Positions 1 through 6,290 are shown, counted from the first letter of the stretch. The stretch: 8,833 nt of DNA from CAYQAJ01 sp964415245 (GCA_964415245.1 CAYQAJ010000222.1:1-8833), one strand, 5' to 3'. Numbers and translations are program-made. The notes: generated from the letters alone by a model not told the origin.

Positions 1-55
1 CCGTGTCGCCGCTTCCCCGTGTCGCCGCTTCCCCGTGTCGCCGCTTCCCCGTGTC
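1..55. repeat. 16-bp tandem repeat, three full copies plus a partial one
   Basis: The unit ccgtgtcgccgcttcc is repeated exactly at 1-16, 17-32 and 33-48. A fourth copy matches for seven bases (49-55) and then diverges. Each unit can be read as two related 8-mers, ccccgtgt and cgccgctt. The array may start before the window. Open frames running through it begin with repeat-encoded residues and are not credible genes. It lies just past the 3' end of the minus-strand gene that stops at 82. A related tract is seen, on the other strand, at 4186-4226. Confidence 0.9.
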
Positions 56-81
56 AGCACGCGCCGAATCGCCGATCAACC

Positions 82-2016
82 CTACTCGGCGTCCTCAGGT
101 CCTTCCAGCCCGACGAGCGAATCCGCCTCTTGCGGATCGCCACCGGCTTCCTGGCCGAGCGGCTTGGGGTCTTTCATCAAGTCCTGATCGGCCAACGCCA
201 TGTTGAAATAGCCAATCATCATCTCTTCCCACGTCTGGTCACCCCAGCGAACAGTGACGTTGGGATTCGGGTTGGCCAGGTTCCGTTCGGAGTTGTCGAA
301 CGTTGCCGTGCAGTGCAGTTTCGTGCCGGCGGGCATCCGCTTGGGTTCTTCCAAGTCGTACCAGTTCTGCCAGTTGAAATCGTACCGCGGAACGTCGAGC
401 AGAATCTCGCTTGTGCCGTCGGGGTACTTAGCTTCGTAGCGGAACGATTTGCCCCGCAGGTGCATGTGCGGAAGCATCGATAGCAGCAGCGTGTCCTGAC
501 GAAACGTGTAGTCTGCCTCGATCTGGTAGTTCGCCTCGCCGGGCGGAATGCGAATCCCGTGATTGGCGGCCTGCCGCGTGGCCACTTCTTGCCGCACTGT
601 CTTCGGGTCGGCAAACACGAAGCCCACGCTGCTGATGTCTTCCTGCGCCGTTCCGTTGGGTGTGTAGTGCAATTGGAAGTACAGCTTCGAGCCGGCCGGA
701 ATCCGCTTGGCCATTCCCTCGGGCAGAACCAGCGGTGGTGCGCCGGGAGCCACCGCCGCCAGCCACGTCGAGCGGAGTCCATGAACCGGGCCGCGCCCCG
801 GCGCGATGCCGACGAGTATGTGGTGTACGACGGCGCGGTTGCCCGGCCGGCACTCGGCGGCCTGGATCCACACGTCTTCCTTGAAGCCCGGGTCGACGAG
901 GAAGTACTGATACTTCACCTCACCCGTGGCGGGCACTGGGAACGGCTTTTCTCTCATGGGCAGAATGAGATCGGGTTCGCCGATCCGCCACCCCTCGACG
1001 AACTGTCGCGGCTCGGGCAGGTCGGCGCGGTCCCCTTCGGGAGCGCCGGCCGCGACCCAGCGATAGATCGTGTCCTTCTCCTCGTCGCTGAGCCGGATGT
1101 CGTTCTCGAAGTGACCGTGGTCGGCGTTCGCAAACCAGGGAGGCATGCGGCGCTGCCGTACTACTTCCTCGATCATCTCGGCCCAGCCCACCACGTCCGA
1201 GTAGCTGGTGAGCGAGAAGGGGGCGATTTCGCCCGAACGATGGCATTCGACGCAGTGGTCCTGAAAGATGCGGCTGATCTGCCGCGAGTACGTTACGTCG
1301 CTCTCCTCGTCGGATCGAAGCAGGCGGCCGATGTGGCAGCCGACAAGGTTGGTGTCGGGCACGCTGACTTCCTTCCCTTCGAGTAGCTCGTCGAGGGCGA
1401 GCGCCAGGTCGTTTCGCGTGGGCGCGGTGCGCTGCACGCCGTAGCCGTACTGGTCGTCGATCCGTCCGTGATAGCGCACGACGTGCTCGGCATCGAGAAC
1501 GAAGATCTCGGGAGTGCGCTCGGCGCGAAACTGGTCCGCGACGACGTTGCCCGGGTCCTTGAGCACGGGGAACTCGATCTCGTGCACGCGGGCATAGTGG
1601 GCCAACTCGGTGAGCGAGTCCTGCTGGTTCGAATTGATGGCCAGGAACGCCACGCCCTTGGGGGCGTATTTGCCGTGCATCTCCGCCAGGCGACGGCCGT
1701 AGAGGCGAGCGAGCGGGCACTCTGTGCCCAGGAACGCCACGACCGTCAGCTTCGTCCCGTCGAGCTCCGCCAGCGACCATTTCCTGCCGCGGAAGTCGCT
1801 CAGCGAGAACGGTTCGATCGTGCGGCCGATGTGCGACTGGCGAGAAACCTTTGCCGGGTCGTTGGGCTGGTCCGCGGCGGGTTCGGCGGCCTGTTCCTTT
1901 GCCGGTTCGGCGGCACGCGGGGTGGGCGCCCAAAACGGGGCGGTTGCGGCAAACATCGCCGCGACTAGCAATAGCGACTGAGCGACAAACCGGACGATGA
2001 TGCGGCGGTTTCTCAT
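82..2016 (-). CDS. Secreted redoxin / cytochrome c / copper type II monooxygenase-like fusion protein
   Basis: This is a 644-residue exported redox protein with three parts. Residues 1-36 look like a signal peptide (MRNRR, then a hydrophobic stretch). Residues about 60-215 form an AhpC/TSA-type redoxin with a single Cys100 (motif GTECPLA) and no CxxC. A haem-binding CVECH motif spans 255-259, followed by MPPW at 291-294, where Met291 is a possible axial ligand. The C-terminal half resembles peptidylglycine monooxygenase (PHM): VVHHI (His398, His399), QLHY (His450), LPHMH (His517, His519) and EEMMIGYF (Met599). These match the order of the two copper sites in PHM, so hydroxylase-type chemistry is plausible. 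The electron route from haem to copper is inference, and the substrate is unknown. I start at 2016, not the in-frame ATG at 2076, because AAGGAG sits five bases upstream and the signal peptide begins there. Such fusions are typical of planctomycetes. Confidence 0.9.
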   Translation of the reverse strand: MRNRRIIVRFVAQSLLLVAAMFAATAPFWAPTPRAAEPAKEQAAEPAADQPNDPAKVSRQSHIGRTIEPFSLSDFRGRKWSLAELDGTKLTVVAFLGTECPLARLYGRRLAEMHGKYAPKGVAFLAINSNQQDSLTELAHYARVHEIEFPVLKDPGNVVADQFRAERTPEIFVLDAEHVVRYHGRIDDQYGYGVQRTAPTRNDLALALDELLEGKEVSVPDTNLVGCHIGRLLRSDEESDVTYSRQISRIFQDHCVECHRSGEIAPFSLTSYSDVVGWAEMIEEVVRQRRMPPWFANADHGHFENDIRLSDEEKDTIYRWVAAGAPEGDRADLPEPRQFVEGWRIGEPDLILPMREKPFPVPATGEVKYQYFLVDPGFKEDVWIQAAECRPGNRAVVHHILVGIAPGRGPVHGLRSTWLAAVAPGAPPLVLPEGMAKRIPAGSKLYFQLHYTPNGTAQEDISSVGFVFADPKTVRQEVATRQAANHGIRIPPGEANYQIEADYTFRQDTLLLSMLPHMHLRGKSFRYEAKYPDGTSEILLDVPRYDFNWQNWYDLEEPKRMPAGTKLHCTATFDNSERNLANPNPNVTVRWGDQTWEEMMIGYFNMALADQDLMKDPKPLGQEAGGDPQEADSLVGLEGPEDAE

Positions 2017-2021
2017 ACCGT

Positions 2022-2027
2022 CTCCTT
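2022..2027 (-). promoter_or_regulatory. Shine-Dalgarno site of the redoxin/cytochrome/copper gene
   Basis: On the minus strand AAGGAG ends five bases before the ATG at 2016. It decides the start: the upstream in-frame ATG at 2076 would add 20 non-hydrophobic residues ahead of the signal peptide. It is one of the few strong ribosome sites in the window. Confidence 0.8.
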
Positions 2028-2141
2028 GATGGCCGGTAGGCAGCTCGGCGGTGTGCGAAGGCGTGGCCGATGCCAACTGGCTAAACCTCGATCCGTCTCA
2101 ATCTAAACCCTCGATTCGGCAGTTTGGTTTCGTGTAGGCCG

Positions 2142-2184
2142 CATTGGTCATTGGGATTTGTGGCATTGGTCATTCACTCATCGC
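2142..2184. repeat. Heptanucleotide-period repeat tract (unit cattggt)
   Basis: Units cattggt (2142-2148), cattggg (2149-2155), cattggt (2164-2170) and cattcac (2171-2177) follow a 7-base step. One extra base breaks the phase between the two pairs. The 12-mer gcattggtcatt occurs exactly at 2141-2152 and 2163-2174. The tract sits in the 233-base gap between the ndh stop and the redoxin gene start. The unit is a rotation of ttggtca, which I recall as one of the STRR heptamers of cyanobacteria. Apart from this tract I see nothing convincing in the gap; no clear promoter was found. Confidence 0.7.
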
Positions 2185-2249
2185 TAGTTCTTGGCTATTC
2201 GCTGGTTGCGTCATGACAAGCGCTGATTCCGGCTCCGGGGACCGCCAAA

Positions 2250-3533
2250 CTAGGGCGGATCCAAATCGTCGCCCGTGATTAGCCGGGCCGCCCGGTTGCG
2301 GGTGAAGTAATTCCATGCCCACTGGGTCAGCACCAGCAGGCGGTTCTCAAATCCGATCAAAGTTACCAAGTGCACCGTCAGCCAGATCAGCCACGCCAAA
2401 AAGCCGCTAAAGTGCCGCCCTCCGATGTTGGCCACCGCGGCCGATCTACCAATGGTAGCCATGTTGCCCCGGTTGCGGTAGCGAAACGGAGGGGACGACA
2501 ACCCCCGCAGCCGGCGGTCGATTCCCTCAGCCACATAGCCCCCCTGCTGCATGGCTACCGGCGCCATGGCCGGAAGCGGCTGCTCCAGCCCGTGGGAGAA
2601 ATGAGCCAGGTCGCCGATCACGAACACTTCCGGGTGACTGGGCAGTGTGCAATCGGGCTCGACGACGACGCGTCCCAGCCGATCGAGTTGAGCGCCGGAA
2701 GCGTCGGCAAGTGCCGCTCCCAAGGGCGACGCCTTCACGCCGGCCGCCCAGAACACCGCGCCGGTCGGAATCGTTTCCTTCTCGTCGCCGCCTTCAAGCG
2801 TGATGCTCTGCGGTCCGACGTCCACGACGCGCCGCTTCACCAGCACCGTGACCCCCAGCCGGCTCAGCGACCGCTCCGCCTTCATCGACAAATCAGACTG
2901 ATAGCCGGGGAGCACACGATCGGCCCCCTCGACCAGCAGCACACGGGCCTGCGTCGTATCGATGTGACGGAAGTCGCGGCGGAGCGTGTGTCGAGCTAGC
3001 TCGCCGATGGCGCCCGCCAACTCGACTCCGGTCGGCCCCGCACCAACCACGGCGAACGTGAGCAGGCGCTGCGCCTCGCTTGGGTCGGCGGTCTGCTCGG
3101 CTGTTTCGAAGGCCAGCAGGATGCGTCGGCGGATGTCGGTGGCATCCTCGACGGTCTTCAGACCCGGCGCGAGCGGACTCCAGTTCTCGTTGCCGAAGTA
3201 ATGATGCCGCACGCCGGGTGCGAGAATGAGCGTGTCGTATGGCAACTGACCGTCGGCCAGCAGCACGCGGCGCCCCGGAAGATCGACGTCGACGATCTCT
3301 CCCAATACGACCTCGACGTTTCTCTGCCGCTTGAGCACGGCCCGCAGCGGCGCCGCAATGTTGGCCGGCGAAAGTCCGCCCGTGGCCACCTGATACAACA
3401 GAGGCTGAAACAGATGGAAGTTACGGCGGTCGACCAGCGTGATCCGCACGTTGCTCCGCCGCAGTGCCCGCGCCGCCGTAAGCCCGCCAAACCCGCCCCC
3501 GCCGATGACAACATGATGACGATCGTCGGCCAT
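2250..3533 (-). CDS. ndh: Type II NADH:quinone oxidoreductase (NDH-2)
   Basis: This 427-residue flavoprotein oxidises NADH and reduces membrane quinone without pumping protons, at the cytoplasmic face of the membrane. The FAD-binding GGGGFGG lies at 11-17. The family signature FQPLLYQVATGGLSP starts at 42. A second dinucleotide fold, GAGPTGVE, spans 164-171 (NADH). VFVIGDLAHF at 303-312 is the conserved second FAD contact, and APVAMQQGGYVA (324-335) matches the quinone-site region. A hydrophobic C-terminal segment at about 376-402 probably anchors it to the membrane. Length is normal for the family (about 400-450). I prefer the ATG at 3533 over one at 3590, since the extra 19 residues precede the expected start of the Rossmann fold; no strong ribosome site supports either. 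It follows the EF-P gene by 63 bases and may share its transcript. Other flavoproteins of this superfamily are less likely because of the quinone motif and membrane tail. Confidence 0.93.
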   Translation of the reverse strand: MADDRHHVVIGGGGFGGLTAARALRRSNVRITLVDRRNFHLFQPLLYQVATGGLSPANIAAPLRAVLKRQRNVEVVLGEIVDVDLPGRRVLLADGQLPYDTLILAPGVRHHYFGNENWSPLAPGLKTVEDATDIRRRILLAFETAEQTADPSEAQRLLTFAVVGAGPTGVELAGAIGELARHTLRRDFRHIDTTQARVLLVEGADRVLPGYQSDLSMKAERSLSRLGVTVLVKRRVVDVGPQSITLEGGDEKETIPTGAVFWAAGVKASPLGAALADASGAQLDRLGRVVVEPDCTLPSHPEVFVIGDLAHFSHGLEQPLPAMAPVAMQQGGYVAEGIDRRLRGLSSPPFRYRNRGNMATIGRSAAVANIGGRHFSGFLAWLIWLTVHLVTLIGFENRLLVLTQWAWNYFTRNRAARLITGDDLDPP

Positions 3534-3596
3534 GGCGGACTCAATGGTTAGCCGCGTCGCGCAGCGGAGCGCGTTTCCCGTGGAGCGCACGACTCG

Positions 3597-4160
3597 TTAC
3601 GCCCGCGACAAAAACTCCCCCGTTCTCGTATCGACCTTGATCGTTTCCCCTTCGTTCATGTACTCGGGCACGTGCACGATCAGGCCGGTTTCCAGCGTGG
3701 CCGGCTTGGTGCGGCCGGTGGCCGAGTTGCCCCGTACGCCGGGATCGCATTTGGTGATCGTGAGCTCGACCGCGGTAGGAAGCTGCACGCCCACGCACCG
3801 GCCGTTGTAGATCAGGGCCAGCATTCCCTCCAGGCGGTCGGTCATGTACAGGGCCTGATCGGCGACGTCTTCCAGCGGGATGGTCAACTCGTTGTAGTCG
3901 GTTTCGTCCAGCAGGTGCATTTCGGTGGGGTCGCTGTACATCAGCTTGGCCGTGTGTCGCTCGAAGTCGGCGCCATCAAGCGATTCGGTCCCCTTCATCG
4001 CGAAATCGGCCTTTTGCCGCGTGACGAGGTTGCGGCCGCGGAATTTGTAGAGCGTTGCCGCCCCTCGCGCCGAAGGGGACTGCACCGACACCGACTCGAT
4101 GAGCACCGGCGCGCCGCGGTAGTTGACCACGGTGCCCGGCTTGATTTCTTTGGCTTGCAT
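3597..4160 (-). CDS. yeiP: Elongation factor P paralogue, EfpL/YeiP type
   Basis: This 187-residue protein has the full three-domain EF-P layout. It binds the ribosome between the P and E sites and rescues stalling, classically on proline-rich stretches. The N-terminal domain begins KEIKPGTVVNYRG. The tip loop reads QSPSARGAATLYK (27-39), so Arg32 lies where canonical EF-P carries a modifiable lysine. That loop is close to QSPTARGAATLYK, which I recall from E. coli YeiP, recently renamed EfpL. The C-terminal RTKPATLETG and VPEYMNEGE blocks are typical of EF-P. YeiP itself is about 190 residues. The ATG at 4160 has no good ribosome site upstream. A general annotator would call this efp. The loop supports the paralogue, but whether a lysine-type EF-P also exists in this genome cannot be seen here. 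Confidence 0.9.
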   Translation of the reverse strand: MQAKEIKPGTVVNYRGAPVLIESVSVQSPSARGAATLYKFRGRNLVTRQKADFAMKGTESLDGADFERHTAKLMYSDPTEMHLLDETDYNELTIPLEDVADQALYMTDRLEGMLALIYNGRCVGVQLPTAVELTITKCDPGVRGNSATGRTKPATLETGLIVHVPEYMNEGETIKVDTRTGEFLSRA

Positions 4161-4185
4161 AGCTGTGAGTGAACCGCTGACTCGG

Positions 4186-4226
4186 TGACGCGGAGCGGTG
4201 GAAGAATTGCTGACGCGGAGACACGG
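4186..4226. repeat. Degenerate 8-bp-period repeat near the EF-P gene start
   Basis: tgacgcggag occurs at 4186-4195 and 4211-4220. The stretch reads on the minus strand as ctccgtgt, ctccgcgt, cagcaatt, an 8-base step. The series resembles ccccgtgt/cgccgctt followed by cagcac at positions 1-60, so both tracts probably belong to one family (inference). It lies 26-66 bases upstream of the EF-P start codon. Confidence 0.5.
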
Positions 4227-4241
4227 AGAATTGTCAGTGGT

Positions 4242-4275
4242 TCCGCCTTTGGCGGATCAGTTGTTGATATCCGCC
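4242..4275 (-). other. Two mutually exclusive hairpins upstream of the EF-P gene
   Basis: Read on the minus strand, ggcggat (4275-4269), atccgcc (4257-4251) and ggcgga (4247-4242) follow one another. The middle arm can pair with the first (7 bp, 11-base loop) or the last (6 bp, 3-base loop), but not both. The site is about 80-115 bases before the EF-P start and about 80-115 bases after the stop of the 158-residue gene. It could be an attenuator, a terminator remnant or a degenerate repeat. No U-run follows, so I do not call it a terminator. Confidence 0.4.
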
Positions 4276-4277
4276 GA

Positions 4278-4305
4278 CTGAAAACTGAACGCTGAAAACT
4301 GAATA
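4278..4305. repeat. Heptanucleotide tandem repeat (unit ctgaaaa), four copies
   Basis: Four exact 7-base steps are seen: ctgaaaa (4278-4284), ctgaacg (4285-4291), ctgaaaa (4292-4298) and ctgaata (4299-4305). The first four bases are invariant. The tract is in the 195-base gap between the 158-residue gene and the EF-P gene. Confidence 0.8.
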
Positions 4306-4355
4306 CCCTGGCAGGGAATGGCTCTCGCGCTGCGAATCGCTTGTAACGATCCAGA

Positions 4356-4832
4356 CTACATCAACGCACCCGACTGCGGATCGATGCTCACGCCGTGCGC
4401 GAGTTGCGCCAGTCGTTCCAGCACGATCAGCAACGCGCCTGGGTCGAGGTACTCGTCCTCTTCTTCGTCCACCACTTGCTCGAAGTGGTAGATGTCGAAC
4501 CGCGCGTCGCACTCCGAGAGCTGCTTGAGCTTGGCCTTTTCCTGCTTGGTGAGCGACGACTCCTTCAGCTCCTTCATGATCTCGTCGACGTGCGAGCGTA
4601 CATCGTCGCCGCCCAGGTAAGCAATGTCCATGGCGGCATAGTCGTACGGGGAAAGCATCGTGAGCGACTCGAACCGCGCCTGGTCGTCGGCCCGCAGTTC
4701 GGTGATCTCGTACCGTCCACCCATTTCCCGGAGCGTCCGCTCAACGGCCGCAGCCAGCGGGCGATCGCTCGCGCGAAACAGCACGAAATACGTTTCGCGC
4801 CAGCGGTATCGGTCGTCTTCAAACAATGACAT
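4356..4832 (-). CDS. Conserved-looking acidic protein of unknown function
   Basis: I do not recognise a named family. The 158-residue product has no signal peptide or membrane segment, so it is probably cytoplasmic. Residues 10-50 (RWRETYFVLF, then a predicted helix and ITELRAD) look like a strand-helix-strand unit. Residues 51-75 (FESLTMLSPYDYAAMDIAYL) are rich in aromatic and hydrophobic residues. Residues 79-107 are a charged helix, a DEEEDE acidic run sits at 122-127, and 131-146 form a leucine-rich helix. The start at 4832 is supported by AAGGTG nine bases upstream. It lies 59 bases downstream of the 77-residue gene and may share its transcript. Coding is supported by its length without stops in this GC-rich DNA, its sensible composition and the ribosome site. 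Confidence 0.75.
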   Translation of the reverse strand: MSLFEDDRYRWRETYFVLFRASDRPLAAAVERTLREMGGRYEITELRADDQARFESLTMLSPYDYAAMDIAYLGGDDVRSHVDEIMKELKESSLTKQEKAKLKQLSECDARFDIYHFEQVVDEEEDEYLDPGALLIVLERLAQLAHGVSIDPQSGALM

Positions 4833-4891
4833 GGCTCAAAACACCTTGGCGCGTCGACGAGCGGGCGAGCGGCCGCCCGATCCCCGCGCGA

Positions 4892-5125
4892 TTATCGCCA
4901 ATCCTCCTCGGTCGGTTGTCCACCGCTCCAGGCTTCCAGGGCGGCCAGCAACTGGTCGCGTTCCTGCCGGTCGGCCCACACCGACTCGTCCTGCTCGAGG
5001 CGCACTTCATACAGCCCCTCGCACTGGCACTCCTCCTCGCCGCAGAAGTGGGGAAGGTCGGCAATCCACATTACCCGGTATAGAGGAACGTGCTTGTCGT
5101 CGACTTTACAGAAGATCGATCCCAT
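4892..5125 (-). CDS. Small protein with a His/Cys cluster, possible metal site
   Basis: No family is recognised for this 77-residue protein. Its centre, HFCGEEECQCEG (26-37), groups His26, Cys28, Cys33 and Cys35, which could form a single zinc or other metal site; Cys6 is a further thiol. The N-terminal half (VPLYRVMWIADLPHF) looks like two strands, and residues 50-66 form a helix (ADRQERDQLLAALEAW). The tail is acidic. GAGGG lies eight bases before the ATG at 5125, which supports the start. No export signal is visible. It is followed after 59 bases by the 158-residue gene, and preceded on the same strand by proC, from which it is separated by the REP pair. The metal role is inference from residue spacing only. 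Confidence 0.7.
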   Translation of the reverse strand: MGSIFCKVDDKHVPLYRVMWIADLPHFCGEEECQCEGLYEVRLEQDESVWADRQERDQLLAALEAWSGGQPTEEDWR

Positions 5126-5144
5126 GGAAACAACCCTCAGCGGA

Positions 5145-5232
5145 AAGTAGGTCCCGTTTGCCGAACGGGACCTGGAATCACCATCGAACGTAACCCTTCT
5201 CTCACGTCCCGCCCGGCAGGCGGGACCTACTT
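5145..5232. repeat. Pair of inverted REP-like palindromes (BIME-like element)
   Basis: The plus-strand unit (5145-5173) has stem aggtcccgtt / aacgggacct (10 bp) around the loop tgccg. The minus-strand unit (5232-5206) has stem gtcccgcc / ggcgggac (8 bp) around the same loop tgccg. Both units begin with aagtaggtcccg, giving a perfect 12-bp outer inverted repeat at 5145-5156 and 5221-5232. Where the stems differ, TT/AA in one is CC/GG in the other, so two base pairs change together. A GTAG tetranucleotide sits at the 5' foot of each hairpin, as in REP elements served by RAYT (TnpA_REP) enzymes. The element fills most of the gap between proC and the 77-residue gene. It lacks a U-run, so it is not a classical terminator, but could stabilise or process mRNA. 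Confidence 0.85.
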
Positions 5233-6060
5233 GCAGCGCGACCTGCTCGACTCGCCGGCCAGCTCTCGTGCCCGCTTCGTCGCTGCCTCGACCGCCGCCA
5301 TCAGCGCGGCCCGCAATCCATGTTGCTCCAGCGCGTTCAAGCCGGCAACTGTCGTTCCGCCCGGACTGGCGACCTGGTCGCGCAGCGCCGCCGGTTGCTG
5401 GCCGGTTTCCATCACCATCGAGGCCGCTCCCCGCACGGTCTGCGCCGCCAGTGCCAACGCCGTTTCACGCGGCATGCCCATTTCCACCGCCCCGTCCGCC
5501 AGCGCCTCGATCACCGTGTATATGTATCCCGGCCCCGAGCCCGAAAGCCCGGTCACCACGTCGAGCAGCTCCTCGGGCAACTCGTAGGCAATGCCGACCG
5601 ACCCGAACAATTCGTTCACCAGTTGTGCGTCGCCATCGTTCGTGCCCGGTCCCATCGCGTATCCGGTCGCTCCCTGGCCGATGAGGCAGGGCGTATTGGG
5701 CATCACGCGCACTACGCGCTGGCTGCCCAGTCCTTCGATCAGCGTGGCAATGGTCGCCCCGGCCACGACCGAAACGACCAGCACCTCGGCCGTCACGCTC
5801 CCTCGCAGCTCGGCCAGCGCCGTCGCCAAGTGCTGTGGTTTCACTGCCAGCACGATCACGTCGGCACCGGGAACAACGTCGGCATTGCTGCCTGCGGCCC
5901 TTGAACCGGGCACAGCGTCGGCGAACTGCTTCATCGCCTCGCGCGACGGGTCGCTGGCGGTAATTCCCGATGCATTCGCCAGCTTTGCTTGCACGAAACC
6001 CCGCGCCAGCGCTCGGGCGATCCGGCCGGCTCCGACGAACTCAATCTGTAGCTCGGGCAT
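5227..6060 (-). CDS. proC: Pyrroline-5-carboxylate reductase
   Basis: This 277-residue cytoplasmic enzyme reduces 1-pyrroline-5-carboxylate to L-proline with NAD(P)H, the last step of proline synthesis. The N-terminal Rossmann motif FVGAGRIARAL spans 8-18. AVKPQ at 72-76 and VMPNTPCLIGQGATGY at 119-134 are typical of the family. The C-terminal dimer domain has LSGSGPGYIY (172-181) and the P5CR signature LRDQVASPGGTTVAGL (226-241). Length fits the family (about 265-280). I choose the ATG at 6060. An in-frame ATG at 6102 would add 14 Pro/Arg-rich residues, and its AAAGGAG is directly adjacent with no spacing; the ATG at 6060 has only a weak site, so the start is not fully settled. The last codon and stop (AAG TAG) fall inside the REP-like unit, so the C-terminus SSRSRCK may have been set by that insertion. 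Confidence 0.95.
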   Translation of the reverse strand: MPELQIEFVGAGRIARALARGFVQAKLANASGITASDPSREAMKQFADAVPGSRAAGSNADVVPGADVIVLAVKPQHLATALAELRGSVTAEVLVVSVVAGATIATLIEGLGSQRVVRVMPNTPCLIGQGATGYAMGPGTNDGDAQLVNELFGSVGIAYELPEELLDVVTGLSGSGPGYIYTVIEALADGAVEMGMPRETALALAAQTVRGAASMVMETGQQPAALRDQVASPGGTTVAGLNALEQHGLRAALMAAVEAATKRARELAGESSRSRCK

Positions 6061-6155
6061 GGGAAACGTTCCAGGGCGTGGGGCCGGTAGCGGCCGCCGC
6101 ATCTCCTTTCCATGCTACGAGAAAGGTCGTCGGGCGGCAACGCAGAGCCCCGTCG

Positions 6156-6290
6156 GGCAGACATTCCCGTCTGCCAAGCCTTTGGGAAAGCATCCCTATC
6201 TGCCTCATGCCGCGTGCCACGGTCTTTGCCGGCGCTCGGCCTCGGGTGGACATTCCCATCTCCCGAGGCAAAGACAGGCTGGAAAGCCTG
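6156..6290. repeat. Cluster of short palindromes, REP-like mosaic
   Basis: Several hairpins follow each other: ggcagac/gtctgcc (6156-6162 with 6169-6175, loop attccc); gtctttgcc/ggcaaagac (6222-6230 with 6267-6275); nested in it cctcggg/cccgagg (6240-6246 with 6262-6268, sharing two bases with the outer arm); and caggct/agcctg (6275-6280 with 6285-6290, loop ggaa). The string gacattccc appears in two of the loops (6161-6168 region and 6249-6257). This repeated pattern suggests decayed copies of one element, of a different family from the 5145-5232 pair. Confidence 0.65.

Noticed and set aside
1..55. CRISPR array
   Set aside because: The 16-base units are directly joined with no spacers.
19..483. 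Open frame starting in the 16-bp repeats
   Set aside because: Its N-terminus is encoded by repeat units and the remainder is antisense to the redoxin gene.
559..1386. 275-codon open frame on the plus strand
   Set aside because: It is antisense to the redoxin/cytochrome/copper gene, whose motifs are unmistakable, so it is a shadow of high-GC coding DNA.
2017..2076. 20-residue N-terminal extension of the redoxin fusion protein
   Set aside because: The ribosome site and signal peptide both point to the ATG at 2016.
4660..5193. 177-codon plus-strand open frame
   Set aside because: It lies opposite two minus-strand genes that have ribosome sites and more protein-like composition.
5206..5226. 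Intrinsic terminator for proC
   Set aside because: The stem is strong but no U-run follows it on the minus strand; the REP interpretation explains the foot, loop and inverted partner better.
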